Part shown: piece after piece, positions 51,527 to 60,630 of the stretch | Layout: the number at the start of each line of letters is the position of its first letter | Position numbering within the stretch: the stretch's first letter is position 1 | DNA from: Anderseniella sp963698275 | GTDB taxonomy: Bacteria; Pseudomonadota; Alphaproteobacteria; Rhizobiales; Aestuariivirgaceae | Assembly (NCBI GenBank): GCA_963698275.1 | Contig: CAVOQE010000001.1 | Span: 372,001 to 436,000 of the forward strand | DNA: 64,000 nt | Reading direction: 5' to 3' | Program-made: the position numbers and the translations under genes | The notes under the pieces: generated by a model | What the model was told of the DNA's origin: nothing | Database searches by the model: none | The model's input: only the letters and a program-made list of their open reading frames with translations

Positions 51527-53025
51527 GTTTCATCGACAGCCTGTTCGCCGGCCTGCAACTGGTGGGCAACGTTGAAGCGTTCCTGGCATTGGGGCTTGGT
51601 GTTGCCATCGGCGTGATCGGCGGCGCCATCCCCGGCATGTCTGCCACAATGGCGGTTGCCCTGACCTTGCCGTTCACGTTTTCCATGACACCGATTACCG
51701 GCATACTGCTGCTGCTCGGGGTCTACAAGGGCGGCATATTCGGCGGATCGATCCCTGCTATCCTGATCAAGACGCCGGGCACGCCGGCGTCGTCTGCGAC
51801 GGTGCTGGACGGCTACCCGATGGCGGAAAAAGGCCAGGCGGGCAAAGCCCTGGGCATGGCACTTTGGGCCTCGTGCACGGCCGACCTGATCAGCAATCTG
51901 GCACTGATTTTCTTTGCCGGCTTCCTGGCCTCGTTTGCGCTAAGTTTCGGGCCACCTGAATTCTTCACGCTGATCCTGTTCTCTTTGACCATTATCGCAG
52001 GCGTGTCCGGTGAAAGCCTGCTGCGCGGCGGACTGTCGGCGATGCTGGGCCTGCTGCTGGCGACCATCGGACTGGACCTGGTCTACGGCACCAACCGGTT
52101 CACCTTCGGCAATCCAAACATGATGGGCGGCCTGAACTTCATCGCCGTGCTGATCGGCCTATTTGCCATTCCTGAAATACTGAGCATGGTCTGGAACCCC
52201 AGCTCACATGACGGCGTCGCCCGCAGTCTCGGCAAGAACTGGGTGACGTTTCAGGAGTACAAGAAGTCGTTCAAGTCGATTGTCCGGGGCAGCTTCATCG
52301 GCGTGTTCCTCGGCTCCATTCCGGGCATTGGCGCAGCGCCGGCTGCGTTTCTCTCGTATTCCGAAGCCCGTCGCAAGTCGCCCAACAAGGAGAACTTCGG
52401 CAAGGGTGAAATAGAAGGGGTGGCAGCGTCTGAAGCCGGTAATAACGGTGTCGCGGGCGCAACGCTTATACCGTTGCTTGCCCTTGGCGTGCCGGGTGAT
52501 GTGATTACCGCCATCATCATGGGGGCCTTCATGATCCACGGCCTGCAGCCTGGGCCGATGATGTTCATCCTGAACGTGGATATCATCTACGGACTGTTCA
52601 TTGGCCTGATTGTGAGTTCGGTTTTCCTGTTCTTCATTGGCTCGGTGGCCATCAGGGGGTTCAAGTATGTGGCGGATATTCCGCGCGGGGTGCTGTTTCC
52701 GTCGGTGTTGATCCTGTGCGTCTATGGCGTGTTTGCCGTCAACAACAACATTTTCGATGTCGGCGTGATGTTTGCCATGGGCGCGGTCGGCTTTGTCATG
52801 CTGCGCTACAAGGTGCCGGCGGCGCCGTTTCTGATCGCCTTTATTCTGGGGCCATTGCTGGAAGACAATTTCCGCCAGTCCATGCTGATGTCGGGCAGTT
52901 CCGGGTGGGTGCTGTTCCGTGGCCCGATTACCTGGTTCTTCTGGACGCTGACCGTCATAACGGTCTTCGCGATTGTCCGCGCCGGCATCAAGGCGACCCG
53001 GCAGCCATCTGTCCCCACTGTCTAG
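51523..53025 (+). CDS. tctA: Tripartite tricarboxylate transporter large membrane subunit TctA
   Basis: 500-residue permease. Typical TctA segments are GVAIGVIGGAIPGMSATMAVALTLPFTF, GIYKGG-like GVYKGGIFGGSIPAILIKTPGTPASSATVLDGYPM and GVAASEAGNNGVAGATLIPLLALGVPGD. It forms the sodium- or proton-driven carrier with TctB and receives substrate from TctC. The ThDP enzyme gene follows after 21 bases. Confidence 0.94.
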   Translation: MSFIDSLFAGLQLVGNVEAFLALGLGVAIGVIGGAIPGMSATMAVALTLPFTFSMTPITGILLLLGVYKGGIFGGSIPAILIKTPGTPASSATVLDGYPMAEKGQAGKALGMALWASCTADLISNLALIFFAGFLASFALSFGPPEFFTLILFSLTIIAGVSGESLLRGGLSAMLGLLLATIGLDLVYGTNRFTFGNPNMMGGLNFIAVLIGLFAIPEILSMVWNPSSHDGVARSLGKNWVTFQEYKKSFKSIVRGSFIGVFLGSIPGIGAAPAAFLSYSEARRKSPNKENFGKGEIEGVAASEAGNNGVAGATLIPLLALGVPGDVITAIIMGAFMIHGLQPGPMMFILNVDIIYGLFIGLIVSSVFLFFIGSVAIRGFKYVADIPRGVLFPSVLILCVYGVFAVNNNIFDVGVMFAMGAVGFVMLRYKVPAAPFLIAFILGPLLEDNFRQSMLMSGSSGWVLFRGPITWFFWTLTVITVFAIVRAGIKATRQPSVPTV

Positions 53026-53046
53026 CCCTGATCGAAGGAATTTTTC

Positions 53047-54660
53047 ATGAGAGGTGCCGACATTCTGGCGCAAACGCTTGCCGCTGCCGGCGTGAGCAGG
53101 GTGTTCTCCTTGTCCGGCAACCAGATCATGCCGGTCTATGACGCGTGTCTGGACGTGAATATCGAGATCGTGCACACCCGTCACGAAGCAGCCTGTGTGT
53201 TCATGGCTGATGCCTGGGCGCAACTGACCGGTCAGATCGGCATTTGCCTGGTGACCGCAGCACCGGGAGCGTCCAACGCGCTCGGGCCTTTGTATACTGC
53301 GCGTCAGTCCGAAAGCCCGGTGCTGTTCCTGACCGGAGATTCGCCCCTGGCACAGGATGGTCACGGCGCGTTTCAGGAACTGGACCAGGTCGCGATGACG
53401 GCACCGGTGACCAAACTCTCCTTACGGGCTACAGACCCCGGCAGGCTCGGGCACGATACCGCAAAGGCGATTCAGATTGCCCTGTCAGGCAGGCCGGGAC
53501 CGGTGCACATGGCATTGCCGGTTGATGTGCTTGAGGCAGAGGTGACCGGTGCAGAGGTGCCTGGTTCGCAAGCGTTCCAGCCACAGGTTCGTGGCCTGGC
53601 GCAGGACGATGCACGGGTCGTCACCGAGGCGCTCGCTACGGCCAATGCGCCATTGGTGCTGTGTGGGCCGGCGATGAGTTTTACGCGGTGCGGCGAACTG
53701 CTTTCCGCCCTGGCTGCTGCTGTGGATGCCCCTGTTGTTGCCATGGAAAGTCCGCGCGGTCTGAAGGATCCATCGCTGGGTGACTTTGCAAAGGCTCTGG
53801 CCAAGGCTGATCTGGTTGTCAGCCTCGGCAAACCGGTGAATTTCACGCTTGGATTTGGCGGCACCGGCGTATGTTTGCCGACATGCAAATGGATCGTGAT
53901 TGATGCTGACGCCGAGGAGCGCGAGCGAGCGCAATTGAACCTTGGAGACCGTCTGGGCCTGGTTGTTGACGCCGATCCAAAAGCTGCTGCGGCAGCCCTG
54001 ACCGAACAGGGCTCCGGCGGCAGTGCCCGTGATGCATGGCGCGGCGAAGTGGCCGATCACATTGCTGCTCGAAGTTATTCGACCGATGACACGAGCACCG
54101 ATGACCGCATAACACCGGCACTATTGTGTACCGCTGTTCAACGCCAGGTGGAAGGTGCAACCCAAAGCGTTGTTATCAGTGATGGTGGTGAATTCGGGCA
54201 GTGGTCGCAAGCTGTTACGCGTTCTGACCACCGGGTTATCAACGGACCGGGCGGCGCCATCGGCGGCGCGCTCTGCTATGGGGTTGCTGCAAAGCTGGCC
54301 AAGCCCGAAGCCACGGTTTTTGCCCTGATGGGAGACGGGACGGTCGGTTTCCACCTGGCCGAATTTGAGACGGCGGTGCGGGAAAACACTCCATTTGTCG
54401 TCGTCGTTGGCAATGACGGGCGGTGGAATGCGGAACATCTCATCCAGATGCGTGATTACGGACCCGAAAGGTTGATTGGCTGTACGCTGAGCGATGCGCG
54501 CTATGATGAGGCCGTCAAGGCATTGGGCGGCCATGGCGAGTACGTCACGGACCTTGCCGACCTGGGTAATGCCCTGGCGCGCGCTGTGGCGTGCGGCAAG
54601 GTGGCGTGTGTGAACGTTGTAATTGAAGGCGTTCCGGCTCCCGCCGGTTCAGCGCATTAG
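53047..54660 (+). CDS. Thiamine-diphosphate-dependent enzyme (acetolactate-synthase-like)
   Basis: 537-residue enzyme. The N-terminal PYR domain contains the catalytic Glu (HTRHEAACVFMADAWAQLTG, about residue 40). A central domain follows, and the C-terminal PP domain has the ThDP/Mg motif MGDGTVGFHLAEFETAVREN...VGNDG. Relatives include acetolactate synthase, oxalyl-CoA decarboxylase and benzoylformate decarboxylase. Position directly after tctA suggests it decarboxylates or ligates the imported acid; the substrate is unknown. Confidence 0.88.
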   Translation: MRGADILAQTLAAAGVSRVFSLSGNQIMPVYDACLDVNIEIVHTRHEAACVFMADAWAQLTGQIGICLVTAAPGASNALGPLYTARQSESPVLFLTGDSPLAQDGHGAFQELDQVAMTAPVTKLSLRATDPGRLGHDTAKAIQIALSGRPGPVHMALPVDVLEAEVTGAEVPGSQAFQPQVRGLAQDDARVVTEALATANAPLVLCGPAMSFTRCGELLSALAAAVDAPVVAMESPRGLKDPSLGDFAKALAKADLVVSLGKPVNFTLGFGGTGVCLPTCKWIVIDADAEERERAQLNLGDRLGLVVDADPKAAAAALTEQGSGGSARDAWRGEVADHIAARSYSTDDTSTDDRITPALLCTAVQRQVEGATQSVVISDGGEFGQWSQAVTRSDHRVINGPGGAIGGALCYGVAAKLAKPEATVFALMGDGTVGFHLAEFETAVRENTPFVVVVGNDGRWNAEHLIQMRDYGPERLIGCTLSDARYDEAVKALGGHGEYVTDLADLGNALARAVACGKVACVNVVIEGVPAPAGSAH

Positions 54661-54812
54661 GCAGGCAGGTTCAAATTACAATGCCTGCGCCCAGCCGCAA
54701 GCGCATTATGTTTGATCTGAACGGCACAATCCAATTCACTGTAACCCTTGCGGGGTGCCTGCATCCAACGATTATCCCCAGGTCCCGCCATTACACGTTG
54801 AAAGCAATAACC

Positions 54813-56078
54813 ATGACTGCCGCATTACTGATCATTGCCATTGTCACGGCCTGCTACACGATGTTCGCCAAACGCCTGGCTTCTACGCCTCTGACTGCCC
54901 CCATCCTGTTTATCGCCGTTGGCGCATTCATGTCGGTAAGCGGGTTGTTCAAGGCTGATCAGACTGAGCACATTTTGCATCTGACGGCGGAAATCGCCCT
55001 TATCCTGCTGTTGTTTCTGGATGCATCACAGATCGACCTCAAGGTGCTGCGCCGCGATCACGGCTGGCCCATTCGCATGTTGCTGGCCGGTTTGCCGCTT
55101 TCGGTCCTGATAGGGTCGATAGTCGCCTGGCTGTTGTTGCCCGGCTGGCCGATTGCCGCCGTGGTGCTGATGGCGGCACTGCTGGCGCCCACCGATGCAG
55201 CGCTTGGCCAGGCAGTTGTCTCCAACACCATCGTGCCCGACCGGGTGCGACGGACATTGACGGTGGAAAGCGGGCTGAATGACGGACTGGCCCTGCCACT
55301 GGTGCTGCTGTTTGCCAGCCTGCTGTCAGCGGAACTGTCGCAGGACGGCACTTACTGGCTGGTGTTTGCAACAACGCAACTGATACTTGGACCGCTTGCC
55401 GGTATTGCTCTGGGCTGGCTCGGCGGTCGGGTGCTGCTGTGGTCAAAGGCACGAGGGTACACGTCGGAAGTTTATGAAGGCGTAGGCGCCATATCACTGG
55501 CAATCGCAACCTACCTGCTTGCCAACGAGATTGGTGGCAACGGTTTCATTGCCGCGTTCGTGGGCGGCCTGACTTTCGGCAATGTGGTCAAGGGGCAATG
55601 CAAGTTCATCTACGAATTTACCGAAAGTGAAGGGCAATTGTTGAGCTGGGGTGCTTTCTTCCTGCTCGGGCTTGTTCTGGTGCCCACCGCCGTGACCCAT
55701 CTCGGTGCCGCCGAACTGGCCGTCATACTGACAAGCCTGTTTATCGTGCGCCCGCTGGCGGTGTGGATTTCACTGGCCGGTACCGACACTTCCCTGATGA
55801 CCCGCCTGTTCCTGGGCTGGTTCGGACCACGCGGGCTTGCAACTGCCCTGTTTGCCCTGCTGGTGGCCCAACAGAACGGCCCCGAAGTGGCTGAACCGAT
55901 CCTGATGCTGGCAATCAATGCAGTTTGGATCAGTGCGTTATTGCACGGTATCACTGCCGCGCCTGCAACCAGATGGTATGCTGGCAGATTAAGCAAGACA
56001 GCCGAGTGCGCGGAAACCCGGCCAATCGTCTCATCCGCCAAGCCCCTGCGAGCGTATCAGCCGCAAGACATCAACTGA
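54813..56078 (+). CDS. Cation:proton antiporter (CPA1-type Na+/H+ exchanger)
   Basis: 421-residue membrane protein with about 12 helices. The ion-site region reads ALLAPTDAALGQAVVSNTIVPDRVRRTLTVESGLNDGLALP, with the TD and ND acidic residues of CPA antiporters. A late helix has LFLGWFGPRGLATALFALL. The ATG at 54813 is chosen because the upstream extension lacks membrane character. It exchanges Na+ or K+ for protons. It is 152 bases after the ThDP enzyme gene, in which nothing else is seen. Confidence 0.9.
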   Translation: MTAALLIIAIVTACYTMFAKRLASTPLTAPILFIAVGAFMSVSGLFKADQTEHILHLTAEIALILLLFLDASQIDLKVLRRDHGWPIRMLLAGLPLSVLIGSIVAWLLLPGWPIAAVVLMAALLAPTDAALGQAVVSNTIVPDRVRRTLTVESGLNDGLALPLVLLFASLLSAELSQDGTYWLVFATTQLILGPLAGIALGWLGGRVLLWSKARGYTSEVYEGVGAISLAIATYLLANEIGGNGFIAAFVGGLTFGNVVKGQCKFIYEFTESEGQLLSWGAFFLLGLVLVPTAVTHLGAAELAVILTSLFIVRPLAVWISLAGTDTSLMTRLFLGWFGPRGLATALFALLVAQQNGPEVAEPILMLAINAVWISALLHGITAAPATRWYAGRLSKTAECAETRPIVSSAKPLRAYQPQDIN

Positions 56079-56101
56079 ATCCAATACAGGATGCCTCAGA
56101 C

Positions 56102-57712
56102 ATGAAAAAAGCCGCCATTGCGAAACTATCGGACCTCGAAGACCGCAAACCCGCCTACGCGATATCCGGCGAGGTCGATCTTGTTGTTGTCCGGATGGAT
56201 GATGCGGTGTCGGTATTCTACGGGCGTTGCCTGCATCGCGGTGCGCTGATGGCAGACGGTTTCGTGCGCGGCAATGACCTGATCTGCGGGGTGCACAACT
56301 GGGACTACCGGCTGGATAGCGGCGTGTCGGCCTATGCCAACGATGAGGCTCTGCCGAAGTTTGCCTCCTGGATTGATGGCGATGACGTTCTTGTCGATGA
56401 AGACGAGATTTCCGAGTGGGCACTGAAAAATCCGCAACCGTTCAACCGTGATGCCTATCTCGGGCTTTATGCCGATACTGCCCATGGCACTGCCGAGGAA
56501 CCCTATAACAGCCTGATCCAGCAATATGCCCGCGACGGACTGTCCAAGACCGGCCACCATGGCGCAGTGGATGCCATGGGCGTGCCGCGTGATGAATTAC
56601 CGACCTGGGATGATATTCAGCTCATAACCGCTCAGCTCTGGAAAGCGCCGCTGCTGGATGATGCTGAGGTCGGGACAGAAGTTGTGATTGGCCCGAATGC
56701 GCAGAAGCCGCTGAAACTGAAGATACCTCTGTTCGTATCAGACATGTCCTTTGGTGCGCTGTCTGAACCCGCAAAAACGGCGCTGGCCCTGGGAGCGGAG
56801 AATGCCGGTACCGGCATCTGCTCAGGCGAAGGGGGCATGCTGCCGGAAGAACAAGCAGCCAACAGCCGCTATTTCTACGAACTGGCGTCGGGTCGTTTCG
56901 GTTTCAGCTGGGACAAGTTGGCAAAAGTCCAGGCGTTTCATTTCAAGGGCGGGCAGGGCGCCAAGACCGGGACCGGCGGCCATCTGCCGGGCAAGAAGGT
57001 AACGGACAAGATTGCCGAGGTGCGGGAGCTGGAAGAAGGTCAGGATGCCATTTCACCGCCGCGTTTTCCCGAATGGACAACGCCGCAGCAGATCAGGAAA
57101 TTTGCCGATGAAGTGCGCGATCGTACCGGCGGCATTCCCATCGGTTACAAACTGTCTGCCCAGCATATCGAAAAGGATATTGATGCAGCACTGGAGGTCG
57201 GTGTCGACTACATTATTCTCGACGGGCGCGGCGGCGGCACCGGCGCAGCACCGATCATCTTCCGGGACAATATATCGGTGCCCACCATTCCGGCGCTGGC
57301 CAGGGCGCGGGCCCATCTCGACAAGCTGGGCAGGGATGATATCAGCCTCGTCATTACCGGCGGCCTGCGCAAGCCGGCCGACTTCATCAAGGCCCTGGCC
57401 ATGGGCGCGGACGCGATTGCGGTGTCCAATGCGGCCATGCAGGCAATCGGCTGCATCGCCATGCGGGCGTGCCACACCAATAATTGTCCGGTTGGAATTG
57501 CCAGCCAGAAACCGCATCTGGCCAGCCGCATCATCGTTGAGAATTCAGCCCGGCAACTGACCAATTTCTTTGAGGCCAGCGTGGAACTGATGCAGGTGAT
57601 GGCCCGCGCCTGCGGTCATGATCACCTGAGCAAGTTCAACCACGAAGATCTGACCACCTGGAAAAAGGACATGGCCGATATTTCAGGCGTGACTTTTGGC
57701 GGCGTGGCATAG
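56102..57712 (+). CDS. Rieske domain fused to glutamate-synthase-type FMN domain
   Basis: 536-residue fusion. The N-terminal Rieske [2Fe-2S] domain has C43-L-H45 and C62-G-V-H65. From about 170 to the end it is a GltS FMN domain: FVSDMSFGALSEPAKTALALGAE, FHFKGGQGAKTGTGGHLPG, DGRGGGTGAAP and the 3Fe-4S motif CIAMRACHTNNC. The glutaminase and GXGXG domains of full GltB are missing, so it needs another ammonia source or acts on another substrate. The ATG at 56102 is 23 bases after the antiporter stop. Confidence 0.9.
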   Translation: MKKAAIAKLSDLEDRKPAYAISGEVDLVVVRMDDAVSVFYGRCLHRGALMADGFVRGNDLICGVHNWDYRLDSGVSAYANDEALPKFASWIDGDDVLVDEDEISEWALKNPQPFNRDAYLGLYADTAHGTAEEPYNSLIQQYARDGLSKTGHHGAVDAMGVPRDELPTWDDIQLITAQLWKAPLLDDAEVGTEVVIGPNAQKPLKLKIPLFVSDMSFGALSEPAKTALALGAENAGTGICSGEGGMLPEEQAANSRYFYELASGRFGFSWDKLAKVQAFHFKGGQGAKTGTGGHLPGKKVTDKIAEVRELEEGQDAISPPRFPEWTTPQQIRKFADEVRDRTGGIPIGYKLSAQHIEKDIDAALEVGVDYIILDGRGGGTGAAPIIFRDNISVPTIPALARARAHLDKLGRDDISLVITGGLRKPADFIKALAMGADAIAVSNAAMQAIGCIAMRACHTNNCPVGIASQKPHLASRIIVENSARQLTNFFEASVELMQVMARACGHDHLSKFNHEDLTTWKKDMADISGVTFGGVA

Positions 57713-57841
57713 GGGGCATGGACCCCATTTGCCGATGTATTCGGGTGCCGGTTGTTATGAGGAGATCGAGACATATATCTGTGACAGGAAGTGACCGTAT
57801 TTCCGGCGGTGTGTTTCAACTGATAGCGGGAAGGATTTCAG

Positions 57842-58153
57842 ATGCCGACCGTGCCGAGTGGAGTACTTTATTTCATGGTATGGAAGTATGCCCTGTACGG
57901 TGGCCTGTTATTTGTCGGAAGCCGCATTTTCAAGTATCTCGGTGTGTTCGATGTCTATCCGTTGGGCGGTATCGCCGTTCTGAGCGGGATGGTGCTGTTG
58001 CCTGTATTGTGGTTCGAACATGGAGACGACCGGCTGTCGCGGCTGTGGCAGGTGGATGCGGAACGGACCAATTGTGATCGAATGGCCAAGGCTTTCGTGT
58101 ATGTGTGCTGCTGTATTGTGTGGCCCAGCTTCATCATGACGGACAATTCGTAA
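57842..58153 (+). CDS. Small membrane protein of unknown function
   Basis: 103 residues with two or three hydrophobic segments (VLYFMVWKYALYGGLLFVGSRIF, LGGIAVLSGMVLLPVLWF, AFVYVCCCIVWPSFI). AAGGA precedes the ATG. No family recognised. It stands alone between the Rieske-GltS gene and the FetA-like gene. Confidence 0.55.
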   Translation: MPTVPSGVLYFMVWKYALYGGLLFVGSRIFKYLGVFDVYPLGGIAVLSGMVLLPVLWFEHGDDRLSRLWQVDAERTNCDRMAKAFVYVCCCIVWPSFIMTDNS

Positions 58154-58241
58154 GGCCTCATGAAACATGACATCTCTTGCTGTCGCTGACGCGTAAACTA
58201 TGCTGTGATGCAGCGCTCATGAAACAAGGCGGGGCCGTCCA

Positions 58242-58844
58242 GTGTTCAAAACCGTTGATCTCGGCACCCGGCATGTTGGCCCGGTCAGCATAAGCGTTGC
58301 CTGCGGTGAATGCCTGGCCATTCAGGGACCTTCGGGATCCGGTAAATCCCTGTTGTTTCGCGCCATTGCCGACCTTGATCCCAATGAAGGCGAAGTATAC
58401 CTGAACGGGCAATCCCGCGCGGAGATGCCGGCCTGTGACTGGCGCAGGCAGGTGGCATTTGTGCCGGCTGAAACCGGATGGTGGGCAGATCGCGTGGGTG
58501 ACCATTTTGAGGCAGGCAGTGATCTGGAAGACCTGCTTGATGCTGTAGAACTGAAAAATGCGCTGGACTGGGACGTCAACCGCCTGTCGACCGGAGAGCG
58601 GCATAGGTTGGGTATTGTGCGCGCCTTGCAGGCCAGGCCCAGCGTATTGTTGCTCGATGAACCAACCGCATCACTGGATGCAGACATGACGGCTGCTGTC
58701 GAGAGCCTGATCAGGCAGCAATTGGCAAGAAAGGCTTGCGTGTTGCTCGTCACCCATGATCCGGAACAGGCGAAACGCCTTGCTGACCGGTCGGTGAGGA
58801 TGACGGATGGCCGGTTGCATGCCGAACCCGGTGCAAAGCCGTGA
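58242..58844 (+). CDS. fetA: ABC transporter ATP-binding protein, FetA/YbbL-like
   Basis: 200-residue ATPase. Walker A GPSGSGKS (about 30-37), a signature LSTGERHRLGIVRAL and Walker B VLLLDEPTASLD are present. The start is GTG at 58242. Its stop overlaps the permease GTG start by four bases. FetAB exports iron and helps under oxidative stress, which fits the neighbouring VIT1-type and redox genes of this window. Confidence 0.85.
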   Translation: MFKTVDLGTRHVGPVSISVACGECLAIQGPSGSGKSLLFRAIADLDPNEGEVYLNGQSRAEMPACDWRRQVAFVPAETGWWADRVGDHFEAGSDLEDLLDAVELKNALDWDVNRLSTGERHRLGIVRALQARPSVLLLDEPTASLDADMTAAVESLIRQQLARKACVLLVTHDPEQAKRLADRSVRMTDGRLHAEPGAKP

Positions 58845-59647
58845 GCACATATATTTCTCTGTCATATCTGGATTTGGTGGGAGCGTCGGTGTTCCTGATC
58901 CTGAATGCGGTATGTTCATTCGCCCTGAAGCTGGGCCTGGAGCGGCAATTGTTGTTTTCCAGCCTGAGAATGATCGTGCAACTGCTGATGGTCGGGCTGG
59001 TGCTCAAAGCAGTGTTTGCAGCCTCCTCAGCCCTGCTTACCCTCATGATCGCTGTCATCATGATCACGTTTGCCGGGCGCGAGATCCGGGCGCGCCAGGA
59101 ACGGCGGCTCACCGGCATATGGGGATATGGTCTCGGGGCTACTTCGATGATGTTTGCCGGAACCATCGTCACTGTTTGTGTGCTGGTGTTACAGATCGAG
59201 CCGCAACCCTGGTGGACGCCGCAGATTGCCCTGCCTTTGTTCGGCATGGTGCTGGGAAATACCATGACCGGCGTCAGCCTCGGGCTGGATACGCTGCACA
59301 CTACCGTTTATCGCGAACAAAGGGCCATAGAAGCGCAGTTGCTGCTGGGCAGAACCCGCTGGGAAGCGATACTGCCGTGCGCACGCCGCTCGCTGCGCAG
59401 CGGGTTCACTCCCATCATCAATGCCATGGCAGCCACTGGCGTGGTGTCATTGCCGGGCATGATGACGGGACAGATACTGTCAGGTGTTGATCCGCAGGAG
59501 GCGGTGAAATACCAGATCCTGATCATGTTCATGATCGCAGGGGCTACCGGGCTAGGGGTGCTGGGGGCTGTCTTTGGCAGCGTCTGGCGCCTGACCGATC
59601 ATCGGCATCGGATCAGGCTGGATCGGTTGAGTGCCGGCCCAAGCTGA
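58841..59647 (+). CDS. fetB: ABC transporter permease, FetB/YbbM-like (UPF0014)
   Basis: 268-residue permease with about seven helices. Family marks are ITFAGREIRARQERRL, MVLGNTMTGVSLGLDTLHTTVYREQRAIEAQLLLGRTRWEA, RRSLRSGFTPIINAMAATGVVSLPGMMTGQILSGVDPQEAVKYQI. This pattern is specific for FetB. It pairs with the ATPase directly upstream. The end is convergent with the Crp/Fnr regulator gene. Confidence 0.92.
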   Translation: MSTYISLSYLDLVGASVFLILNAVCSFALKLGLERQLLFSSLRMIVQLLMVGLVLKAVFAASSALLTLMIAVIMITFAGREIRARQERRLTGIWGYGLGATSMMFAGTIVTVCVLVLQIEPQPWWTPQIALPLFGMVLGNTMTGVSLGLDTLHTTVYREQRAIEAQLLLGRTRWEAILPCARRSLRSGFTPIINAMAATGVVSLPGMMTGQILSGVDPQEAVKYQILIMFMIAGATGLGVLGAVFGSVWRLTDHRHRIRLDRLSAGPS

Positions 59648-59678
59648 ACGGGCAAATTGACTCAAATCTTCGACGCCG

Positions 59679-60377
59679 TCACGTATTGCGGTCATCAATC
59701 AGCGGGTTCGGTTTTGCCAGCGTTTCCATTGATTTCAGGTCAGCCAGTCTGATTGTTGAGCCGTCCACCTCCACGCCATAGGGTTTCAGCGTGTTGAAGG
59801 CGCGTGACAGGTTCTCCGGAGTCATACCCAAGACAGAGGCAAGCGTGCGCTTGTCGTGCGGCAGTTCCAGTGAGCCATTGGCTCCCTGGTCCTTGTGATA
59901 GCGCAACAGCCTGTTGGCCAGACGCTCGACCGCCGTTCTCAGTTTGAGATCCTTGTGCTCCTTGACAATGCCGCGATAGCAGCTTGCCAGTTCGCCTACG
60001 ATGGCGCGGGCAAACTCGGCGTCATGCTGAAACGCCTGCCGGATATTCTGTGAGGGTATCAGCAGGATTTTCGAGCGCTGCGCAGTGCGGGCGGACATGA
60101 GATACACGGCGTCCTTGAGCACGGCAGCCAGAATGAAGGTGCCAACCGGGCGTACCAGGCCCATGGTCGATTCCCGTCCGTTGGAGCGGGCATAAAGCTC
60201 GACCGAGCCTTCCACCACAATGTAGAGAAAGTCCGCCAGGTCCCCTTCGGCAATAAGTTCCAGTTGTGGCGGAAAGGTCTGCAGGTACGACGCTTCCATC
60301 AACGCATCGAAGTGCTGATCCTGCATGCTGCTGAACAATCGCAATGCCCTGACTTCCGGCAGATCGGTGGCTCGCAA
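59679..60377 (-). CDS. Crp/Fnr family regulator, Dnr/NnrR-like (no FNR cysteines)
   Basis: 232-residue regulator. A cNMP-type sensor domain (about 10-125), a dimer helix and an HTH domain (about 150-225) are visible. Only one Cys (in ELASCYRG) exists, so an FNR-type [4Fe-4S] cluster is unlikely; haem-based NO sensing as in Dnr is possible. The recognition helix TPENLSRAF carries E-x2-S-R, the pattern FNR uses to read TTGAT. The start is TTG at 60377 with AAGGAG upstream. An FNR-type box overlaps that ribosome-binding site. It is divergent from narK. Confidence 0.88.
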   Translation of the reverse strand: MRATDLPEVRALRLFSSMQDQHFDALMEASYLQTFPPQLELIAEGDLADFLYIVVEGSVELYARSNGRESTMGLVRPVGTFILAAVLKDAVYLMSARTAQRSKILLIPSQNIRQAFQHDAEFARAIVGELASCYRGIVKEHKDLKLRTAVERLANRLLRYHKDQGANGSLELPHDKRTLASVLGMTPENLSRAFNTLKPYGVEVDGSTIRLADLKSMETLAKPNPLIDDRNT

Positions 60378-60388
60378 ATTCCCTCTCC

Positions 60389-60402
60389 TTGATAAATATC
60401 AA
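60389..60402. promoter_or_regulatory. FNR/Dnr-type box overlapping the regulator's ribosome-binding site
   Basis: TTGATAAATATCAA is a full palindrome. Its first two bases overlap the AAGGAG Shine-Dalgarno (60385-60390, minus strand) of the regulator gene. A second small palindrome ATCAATTGAT is at 60406-60415. Binding here would repress rather than activate the regulator. Confidence 0.72.
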
Positions 60403-60525
60403 GATATCAATTGATCAAAGTAGCAAGGCTGCGCCTTGACTGCAATTTGGTTTCTTGACCGGCGCACGTTGTGGTCTTGCTTTGTGTGCTGAAGGCCTTT
60501 GTTTGGCTTTCAGCACGTTGATTCC

Positions 60526-60539
60526 TTGACATAGATCAA
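60526..60539. promoter_or_regulatory. FNR/Dnr-type box upstream of narK1
   Basis: TTGACATAGATCAA is a full match, 92 bases before the narK1 start, a normal activator distance when a leader of about 50 bases is assumed. It probably drives narK1-narK2-narG and following genes. Confidence 0.75.
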
Positions 60540-60630
60540 CCCCGCGCAGGCACGCGATTGCCAACTCTGACCCCGTCTTTAACCAGTCTGCACGGCGAAA
60601 GGCCCGTGCAAACCATGAGGGGTTGGATCA

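Noticed and set aside
52204..53364. Long minus-strand open frame opposite tctA and the ThDP gene
   Set aside because: It lies antisense to two well-supported genes, has a biased His/Gln/Arg-rich composition and no ribosome-binding site; it is a by-product of GC-rich codon use.
58157..58226. Direct repeat CTCATGAAACA at 58157-58167 and 58216-58226
   Set aside because: Short, only two copies, no inverted ends or duplicated target; probably chance.
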